Part shown: positions 1 to 5,431 of the stretch, piece by piece
Position numbering within the stretch: position 1 is the stretch's first letter
Layout of the letters: every line of letters begins with the position of its first letter
NCBI GenBank assembly: GCA_030595455.1
Contig: JAUVDF010000090.1
Span: 1 to 5,431, forward strand
Direction: 5' to 3'
DNA from: Fidelibacterota bacterium
GTDB taxonomy: Bacteria; Fidelibacterota; UBA8477; JABMPR01
Length of the DNA: 5,431 nucleotides
The notes under the pieces: model-generated
Told to the model about the DNA's origin: nothing
Seen by the model: the letters and a program-made list of their open reading frames with translations, nothing else
Database searches by the model: none
Translations under genes and position numbers: made by a program

Positions 1-818
1 GTAGGCAGGAGTGAGATATAGCCGTTACGCCAGATCTGATACTCATCATAAAGCAGCGGTTCCAAAGTCAACCATTGATCCCAGCGCATACAATCAATAA
101 TAAGCATCAAGACCTTATTATCCTGTTCAAGTAAGGGCTTCACTTTGTTGGAGAATACATCTGGCGAGAGGGTTGGGCGTTGATCAGAGGGGGCGTTGAC
201 CCAATTCTCATAATTGGATTTGATGTAGCGTGTAAATAGGCTATTGGCTTCATGCTGTTGCTGATTAAGCATTTCACCAAAACCTAGCTCAGGATAGTCA
301 TCAAGCTCCAGCTCCCAGGCAGAAAGCTGATTGTGGATGTTAATCCAACCTTCAGCATCCTTAACACTCTCTATCTGTTCAGCTAACTCCGCAAAAGCCC
401 CCATATACTTTTCTGAGACTGCGTCCTGCTTTATCTGCTGATTCTCCAAGATCTTCATTATTGCCAGAAGAATTTGTGATGGATTTACTGGTTTGGTGAG
501 GTAGTCAGATATATGACTCCCAATCGCCTCTTCCATGAGCCGTTCTTCTTCATTTTTGGTGATCATGACGATTGGTAAAGCGGGATAATCAGTCTTTAAT
601 ATGGCCAGGGTTTCAAGACCATCTTTACCGGGCATATTTTCATCGAGAAGTACGATATCAAAGCGTTGGTTTGCACAGAGGACGATGGCATCATCCCCGT
701 TAGTCACTGTCGTAACTTGAAATCCTTTACCCTCAAGAAACAGCACATGAGATCTAAGGAGGTCAATCTCATCATCTGCCCAAAGTATATGTCCGCGATT
801 AAGTCCAGTATTCGTCAT
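1..818 (-). CDS. porX: PorX-like response regulator with receiver and PglZ domains (3' end outside window)
   Basis: The gene runs off the left edge; 272 full codons are visible and Bacteroidota PorX has about 520, so roughly half is here. Residues 9-125 form a CheY-type receiver: acidic cluster D15/D16/E17 in ILWADDEIDLL, phospho-acceptor D59 in VLLDENMPGKDG, T87 and K109 in YLTKPVNP. A helical linker follows (about 126-230), with WELELDDYPELGF and QQQHEANSLFTRYIKSNYENW, which I recognise as PorX-like. The PglZ domain starts near 235 with LIIDCMRWDQW, where D242 is the expected metal ligand. The last partial codon (AC-) encodes T273 in SLLPT, where the PglZ catalytic Thr is expected. In Bacteroidota PorX works with the histidine kinase PorY and controls type IX secretion. 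ATG at 818 is the only usable start, because an in-frame TAA lies 45 bases upstream with no other start between; the ribosome site is weak. It lies 79 bases after the cyclase gene and is probably co-transcribed. Confidence 0.88.
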   Translation of the reverse strand, partial: MTNTGLNRGHILWADDEIDLLRSHVLFLEGKGFQVTTVTNGDDAIVLCANQRFDIVLLDENMPGKDGLETLAILKTDYPALPIVMITKNEEERLMEEAIGSHISDYLTKPVNPSQILLAIMKILENQQIKQDAVSEKYMGAFAELAEQIESVKDAEGWINIHNQLSAWELELDDYPELGFGEMLNQQQHEANSLFTRYIKSNYENWVNAPSDQRPTLSPDVFSNKVKPLLEQDNKVLMLIIDCMRWDQWLTLEPLLYDEYQIWRNGYISLLP

Positions 819-865
819 GGCTCGAAAATATGAGTAGAAGGGAGCAAGGAAACATTAATCTTTGC

Positions 866-879
866 AAACTTGAAACTTG
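866..879. repeat. Tandem 7-base repeat (AAACTTG x2) in the intergenic gap
   Basis: The 79-base gap between the cyclase stop and the porX start holds two adjacent perfect copies of AAACTTG (CAAGTTT on the coding strand). A tandem 7-mer could be a small operator, but it could easily be chance in an A/T-rich gap. On the coding strand it contains CAAGTTTG, one base off the Bacteroidota -7 consensus TAnnTTTG, with no convincing -33 TTG at the right distance. The rest of the gap shows no hairpin or T-run, so I see no terminator and the two genes can be read as one transcript. Confidence 0.3.
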
Positions 880-897
880 ATACCAGAAATCTGACAC

Positions 898-3315
898 CTA
901 TTTAGCAGTAAGCGTCCAGGAACCATCCCAATCAGGTCCTGGTGAATTCTCCATAAAATATTTACAGCGCACGATATACTCTCGACTCGGGTTGGTTGAC
1001 CGTCCTGGGAACATATCCTCCTTGGATTCGGCTAATTCAAAGGCTTCCAGGGCCGCTGCCCATTTCTGTTCATGATAAAGGGCCAAAGCCTGGTGATAAG
1101 TGGCTAGCATATCTGCGTAACCGTCTGGTAGGTTCCCCTTGATTGACATTAGTTCATATACCCGGACTGGCTCGCTTTTCCCTTTCACAACGACATAGTC
1201 TAATTCACGCCACTCAAAATGATCTTTTGCTGCAAGGTAGGTAGCCTCAGCGACCTGAATATAAACGCCATACTGTTTGGCAGAAGATTCCAGACGGGCG
1301 GCTGTATTAACAATATCCCCCATCATGGTGTAATTCATTCTCATAGCTGAGCCCATATTACCGGTGACCATATCACCAGTGGCAATCCCAATACGATTCT
1401 GCATGTGGTGTACAATCTCCGGCCAACGTTCCCCTTCACTTTGCCATTTCTTACGTAACTCTGCTAAACGCTCTTGCATTTCTACTGCTGTCAGGCAAGC
1501 CATATACTCATGGTCATCCACAGGAACAGGAGCACCATAAAAGGCGACAATAGCATCACCGATATACTTATCCAAGGTTCCTTTATTATCCAGAAGTATG
1601 TTGGTCATTTCAGTTAGGTAGTCGTTGAGTAGCTCAACTAAATCTTGAGCTTTTAATTTTTCTGAAAAAGCAGAAAAACTCTGAATATCAGTGAAGAAGG
1701 CTGTATGAATTCCGGAGTCTCCACCCAGTTTTGGTTCCTGCTTCTCCTCATACATCTGGTCAATGAGTTCTGGAGAGATATAGGCACCAAATGTATCTTT
1801 GAGAAAGTGCTTATCCCGCTGTTCCAGGATAAATTTATAAAGCACATTTGCGAAATAAGTGAGTGCCATAACCAGTAGAGGCGCCACTATAGGCACGAAA
1901 GTGGTTGCGCCTGGAGGAGGAACCAGAATACTTTCTGAGTTACCTGACATCCATTTAAAAAACCACCATTGATCTGCAGTAAACATACCAACACTGAGGC
2001 TAAATAAAATAAGCGCTTCCAGGGCGATTAGCATCCCACCCCAGAGTGGATCAAAGAGGGTAATTATCAAATAGGCAAGCAGGGCACAAATAACAATGAG
2101 TAACACTTGAAATAGTGCAGAATCTGACGTGAATTCAATCGTGTTACCCATTACATTAATAAAATTTTGATCTAACAGAGTTTGAATGGCATTGGCGTGA
2201 TACTCAAATCCCGGCATAAGGGTTGGCACCCCGAGGTAATCATAAAATGCGGTTGATTTATAGTCATGCATAACCTCAACAGACACACCTATGATACATA
2301 TTTTGCCTTTGAAGGGGCTTTCTGGAACCTGATACTCAGGTTCCATCATGGTCATCATCATATTTAGCGCACCGTTTGGATTAAATGTGTCCATCCAGTC
2401 TGTATCTTCATCATAAATTGGTAGGTCATAATCCTCGGTGTCAACAATCCAGGCTAGTGGGAATCTTTTAAAAGTTTGCCAGGGTTCAGAGCCCCCTATG
2501 CGAGCATGTGAGGCTGGGCCATATATATTGGTCAGGAAGCCAGGATAGTCCGAGCCATAGGTTGGAATCTTAAGCTCACCATAATTAAATACACCCTGTT
2601 CCCAGTCATAGGTTAAACCAGGATCATCAGAGATATCCAGGAAATATTTAATTGCTTTCATACCCAGCGATAAACGCCAGATATCTGGTTCGTGAGCTAA
2701 GGCCCCAAATACTTTATAGCGTCTGGTAAAATGATCTTTATCCTCATCGATATCAACCAAACCATGATCAGGATCCACCTCCATGATAACATCATTAGGG
2801 AGAAGTAGGCTCTGAGGGGGAATTCGAGATGGTTCAGATTTTATGGCTGAGGCCATAACAACCTCGGTTCCATTCAGTCGTGCGTATTTGATTGCTTTAC
2901 CTATGGCTTTATCACCATCGGTACGGCCTTCTGGGAGGATACCATTAAAAACTGATAGAACTCGCGCTGTATGGGCATCACGAGCGTCAAATTGGACATC
3001 AAACACAATTACCTTAGCCCCGGCATCTGTTAGATTGGTAACGACTCTATTCCATATTTCTCCGCGGGGGTAAGGCCAACCCATATCACCAAATATACGA
3101 AAAGTCTCATCATCAACATCGATGAGGACTACATCTAAACTGTCATTGGGATTATTCTGGTGAGAGGCCCAGGATGAGAGCGGTCCCCTGAGTTGGAAAT
3201 TAAAATCAAGCGTTTTATAGTTTGCCAGATCGAATATGCCAAAAACCTGAATAGTAATAGTCAGGACAATGGCTATGGAAGTAAACAAAAAACCGATGCC
3301 GTATTTCTTCAGCAT
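898..3315 (-). CDS. CHASE2-domain class III adenylate cyclase, membrane-bound
   Basis: Complete 805-residue protein predicted to make cAMP from ATP in response to an extracytoplasmic cue. One membrane helix (about 6-28) leads to a CHASE2 sensor domain (about 30-390) with typical marks: LDFNFQLRGP (36-45), VVLIDVDDETF (62-72), WPYPR (80-84) and PGFEYHANAIQTLL (368-381). Three more helices follow (about 402-421, 426-446, 472-493), putting the C-terminus in the cytoplasm. FGAYISPELIDQM (509-521) is the usual linker before the cyclase domain (about 535-725). Catalytic residues are all present: metal-binding D543 and D587, adenine-selecting K583 and T663, transition-state N670 and R674. Thr at 663 fits class IIIb adenylate rather than guanylate cyclases. 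The tail (730-805) is TPR-like and ends PGPDWDGSWTLTAK, a typical ending in this family. I prefer ATG at 3315 over an in-frame TTG at 3327, because a GGGG sits 6 bases before the ATG and the TTG has no ribosome site. It follows the barrel gene by 31 bases. Confidence 0.95.
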   Translation of the reverse strand: MLKKYGIGFLFTSIAIVLTITIQVFGIFDLANYKTLDFNFQLRGPLSSWASHQNNPNDSLDVVLIDVDDETFRIFGDMGWPYPRGEIWNRVVTNLTDAGAKVIVFDVQFDARDAHTARVLSVFNGILPEGRTDGDKAIGKAIKYARLNGTEVVMASAIKSEPSRIPPQSLLLPNDVIMEVDPDHGLVDIDEDKDHFTRRYKVFGALAHEPDIWRLSLGMKAIKYFLDISDDPGLTYDWEQGVFNYGELKIPTYGSDYPGFLTNIYGPASHARIGGSEPWQTFKRFPLAWIVDTEDYDLPIYDEDTDWMDTFNPNGALNMMMTMMEPEYQVPESPFKGKICIIGVSVEVMHDYKSTAFYDYLGVPTLMPGFEYHANAIQTLLDQNFINVMGNTIEFTSDSALFQVLLIVICALLAYLIITLFDPLWGGMLIALEALILFSLSVGMFTADQWWFFKWMSGNSESILVPPPGATTFVPIVAPLLVMALTYFANVLYKFILEQRDKHFLKDTFGAYISPELIDQMYEEKQEPKLGGDSGIHTAFFTDIQSFSAFSEKLKAQDLVELLNDYLTEMTNILLDNKGTLDKYIGDAIVAFYGAPVPVDDHEYMACLTAVEMQERLAELRKKWQSEGERWPEIVHHMQNRIGIATGDMVTGNMGSAMRMNYTMMGDIVNTAARLESSAKQYGVYIQVAEATYLAAKDHFEWRELDYVVVKGKSEPVRVYELMSIKGNLPDGYADMLATYHQALALYHEQKWAAALEAFELAESKEDMFPGRSTNPSREYIVRCKYFMENSPGPDWDGSWTLTAK

Positions 3316-3321
3316 AGTGGA

Positions 3322-3325
3322 CCCC
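3322..3325 (-). promoter_or_regulatory. Possible weak ribosome binding site of the cyclase gene
   Basis: On the coding strand GGGG lies 6 bases before the ATG at 3315. It overlaps the alternative TTG start at 3327, so if it is used for ribosome binding the ATG is the true start. The match to a Shine-Dalgarno core is poor, and FCB bacteria often initiate without one, so this is only mild support. Confidence 0.3.
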
Positions 3326-3346
3326 AATTTTAATAAGCGCTAGTGG

Positions 3347-5431
3347 CTAAAATGTCATTTCAAATCTAGCTGAGAACATATTATCAGTGTAGTTGGTATA
3401 GTCACTGACATATTGACGTTGATCATAGTTGGCAATTATACGAGATTTAATTACCGAGCTACCAATGTTCATCGGTTGAAAAGTATACTGAGTATTAAAT
3501 TGTAAATTTGTCTGTGTTTTTTCCGATGCGGTCAATATTTCATCCACATACTTTTCAGAGTCGAAACTCATATACTGCACACTTCCGCGCAGGACCAAGT
3601 GACTAGCAAACAGTCGATAGGCTGCACCTAGACGGTAGGTATTAAAGGCATTGGACTGAAAGTTAGGATCAGTATCTATGTATAGCTGATTTGTGTTATT
3701 GCGTACGGATAGAGTTGTGGTAAGCGGGATTCCCCACGCTGACCTAAGGTTGAATCCATAAAGGTTTGAGGCACGTAATTGTCCAAGGTTATCGGGCACC
3801 AGATTATCCATATTTGAGCGCATGATGCTGAGCGATAAGGTATTCTCAATTTGCCCGGTCCTTACCAGATAAGTCAGATTTACATTTGAGCTTAAAGATT
3901 CATTTAATTCCCGGTTATCAGTGACAATAGTCGTATCACCTGAAATTAGCTCATCCACCTGATCAATATTATTATCTCTGGTAAAAAATTTCATATTTGT
4001 TGTGATAGTAGGCAGTCCTCTTCCCGGATTCAATGTGAAGCCACCACTGAAAGCGTTTTGAGCCAACCGGGGATCAGCAATAGGATCCTGGGAGGTTGTA
4101 TTATTCTTATAAGACTCATAGCCCAGGTTCAGATAGAGCATATTGTTCAGCATTCTGATTTTATCCGTAACTTTCCAACCGTTCCAACCTTTTCCATCAA
4201 GTCGTAAAACGGGGCTACCCAGTGCCTTATAACCAGGACCGATGTGATGGTAGTCAGCATGGATAAAATGGCCGTAATAGTTCAATTTAAGCGAAAAGTT
4301 TAAAGCTAGAGTAGAGAGGGCTGCCAGGTAGTTGCCTGCTTCTAAATTTTCCAGATCTACTGGAATTGTAAGGTTTTCGTTAATGATGAAATAGTCAGCA
4401 AAATTGGCTGGGTCGAACTTCCCATCAGTAAGCAGAAAACTGGCACCCGATAATGCTTCATCGATAGTTGATAGAGCAAGATCAAAGGAGCCGGATCCCA
4501 GAGTATCATCATAGGTGGTATCAGAGAGTAGGCCAAAAGTATCCAACTGAGATCTAGTCAAAGGTCCATCAATAATATTTCGGTTATAAAGCGAGAAAGA
4601 GGCTGCCCCCTGCATCACAAAGCGGCGATTATCCAGAGATAATTTGATATCCGAGCCGACAACAACATTGTCTTCTGGGTTGTTGCCTCTTAAAAAATAT
4701 TGAATATCGCGCGTAGTATCATCCAGGAAGTACGAATCAGCCCCAAAGGGGACGACCACCGAGCCAGTTTCACCAAATAATTCTTCAGAGAAGGTCGTTT
4801 CGTCCCATAAACTGGGTCTGGTTTGAACACTATTCGTACTATCTCTCGTGTGGACGTAAAACATCCCGAGCTCAAAATATTTCCCATCTCCAAAACTGGG
4901 ACGAATTGCAAATAAACCACGTTCAAAGCTATAGCCGGTACGCTTCCATTCAGCAGCGGTGCTATCAAAAGAGGCAACACCAGTAATGGATCGGGCTGTC
5001 TGTCCAGTAACAACGTGTAGCTTGACATATTTGAATCGAAGATCAAGATTATGGCCACGGACTCGTTTGCCCCATAGTCCAAGTCTATTCATCATTGGGG
5101 TTTCATCACCATAAGTGTATTTCAACCAAGAGGTTCTAACTCTGACCCCATAGCGATTCTGGGGCTGTAAGGTAGAATCCTCTTTGCTGGTCATATTTGC
5201 AAATATTTTGATCCTTGCCCAATCGAAGTTGATATTGGTAGAGAAATCTGCACGGGACACACTCTGAGAGGTTGGAGAATAGATTGGAACCGATACAGTA
5301 TCAGTACCGATCAACGAATCTACCTCGGTTGCACTGATATTGATCAAGTCCTGGCGATGTCCCAGATTCAGGTTACCATTGATATTCATATCAAAAATCT
5401 GCTGAGCTTGACTTTGAACGGTAAAACTCCA
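3347..5431 (-). CDS. Predicted outer-membrane beta-barrel protein, family not named (5' end outside window)
   Basis: Open to the right edge with 694 residues visible. ATG at 5389 is probably internal, because the frame stays open for 14 codons above it and reads WSFTVQSQAQQIFD, which looks like the end of a signal peptide with cleavage after SQA (visible residue 9). The true start is then a few tens of bases outside the window. The body has many short stretches of alternating hydrophobic and polar residues, rich in Tyr, Phe and Asn, with turns of Asn, Asp and Gly. It ends ARFEMTF; a C-terminal Phe is the usual signal for barrel insertion by BAM. No long hydrophobic helix or Cys-rich region is seen. 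Two conserved-looking segments stand out: TPMMNRLGLWGKRVRG (111-126) followed by VVTGQTARSITG (140-151), and HIGPGYKALGSPVLRLDGKGW (about 396-416). I saw no TonB box or plug domain, though the extreme N-terminus is missing. It is first of the three genes and 31 bases before the cyclase, so it is likely co-transcribed. A role in T9SS, adhesion or transport cannot be told from sequence. Confidence 0.8.
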   Translation of the reverse strand, partial: WSFTVQSQAQQIFDMNINGNLNLGHRQDLINISATEVDSLIGTDTVSVPIYSPTSQSVSRADFSTNINFDWARIKIFANMTSKEDSTLQPQNRYGVRVRTSWLKYTYGDETPMMNRLGLWGKRVRGHNLDLRFKYVKLHVVTGQTARSITGVASFDSTAAEWKRTGYSFERGLFAIRPSFGDGKYFELGMFYVHTRDSTNSVQTRPSLWDETTFSEELFGETGSVVVPFGADSYFLDDTTRDIQYFLRGNNPEDNVVVGSDIKLSLDNRRFVMQGAASFSLYNRNIIDGPLTRSQLDTFGLLSDTTYDDTLGSGSFDLALSTIDEALSGASFLLTDGKFDPANFADYFIINENLTIPVDLENLEAGNYLAALSTLALNFSLKLNYYGHFIHADYHHIGPGYKALGSPVLRLDGKGWNGWKVTDKIRMLNNMLYLNLGYESYKNNTTSQDPIADPRLAQNAFSGGFTLNPGRGLPTITTNMKFFTRDNNIDQVDELISGDTTIVTDNRELNESLSSNVNLTYLVRTGQIENTLSLSIMRSNMDNLVPDNLGQLRASNLYGFNLRSAWGIPLTTTLSVRNNTNQLYIDTDPNFQSNAFNTYRLGAAYRLFASHLVLRGSVQYMSFDSEKYVDEILTASEKTQTNLQFNTQYTFQPMNIGSSVIKSRIIANYDQRQYVSDYTNYTDNMFSARFEMTF

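Noticed and set aside
819..897. A separate promoter for porX
   Set aside because: Only a one-mismatch Bacteroidota -7-like box is seen, with no convincing -33 element; not enough to call a promoter.
1653..1847. 64-codon open frame on the minus strand inside the cyclase gene
   Set aside because: It overlaps the linker and first catalytic Asp of the cyclase in another frame; a shadow.
2843..3073. 76-codon open frame on the plus strand inside the cyclase gene
   Set aside because: It lies antisense to the well-conserved CHASE2 coding sequence, has no ribosome site of note and no recognisable motif.
3316..3346. Possible terminator or promoter between the barrel and cyclase genes
   Set aside because: The 31-base gap holds only a 6-base palindrome (AGCGCT) and a short A-rich stretch, with no stem-loop plus T-run and no paired -10/-35 elements; more likely a plain operon junction.
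4690..5082. 130-codon open frame on the minus strand inside the barrel gene
   Set aside because: It lies wholly within the 694-residue frame and its translation is low-complexity and hydrophobic without domain marks; it is an out-of-frame shadow.
5387..5389. ATG as the start of the barrel gene
   Set aside because: The frame stays open to the window edge and the upstream residues look like the end of a signal peptide, so the real start is probably outside the window.

Overview
The window holds three genes, all on the minus strand and read from right to left. They look like one operon or part of one. Base composition is moderate (roughly 44% GC by eye). The gene types point to a Gram-negative bacterium of the Fibrobacterota-Chlorobiota-Bacteroidota (FCB) superphylum: a PorX-type response regulator, otherwise known from Bacteroidota and relatives, and a large outer-membrane beta-barrel protein with a C-terminal Phe. 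A lineage such as Marinimicrobia is plausible, but the sequence alone does not settle it.

Layout in transcription order: (1) 5431-3347, a predicted outer-membrane beta-barrel protein. Its 5' end lies just outside the window; the first visible residues look like the end of a signal peptide. (2) After 31 bases, 3315-898, a complete membrane-bound class III adenylate cyclase. It has an extracytoplasmic CHASE2 sensor domain, four membrane segments, a full catalytic set and a TPR-like tail. (3) After 79 bases, 818 to the left edge, the first 272 residues of a PorX-like protein: a CheY-type receiver followed by a PglZ (alkaline-phosphatase superfamily) domain, cut at the expected catalytic Thr.

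Together the genes suggest an envelope-sensing unit: a barrel at the outer membrane, a sensor cyclase in the inner membrane making cAMP, and a cytoplasmic response regulator whose output domain belongs to a nucleotide phosphodiesterase family. In Bacteroidota PorX controls the type IX secretion system (T9SS), so a T9SS in this organism is likely. The idea that cAMP made by the cyclase is read or degraded by the PorX-like protein is inference from gene order and domain content. It is the most interesting hypothesis here. I see no RNA genes, mobile elements, CRISPR arrays or clear terminators, and no gap above 300 bases.
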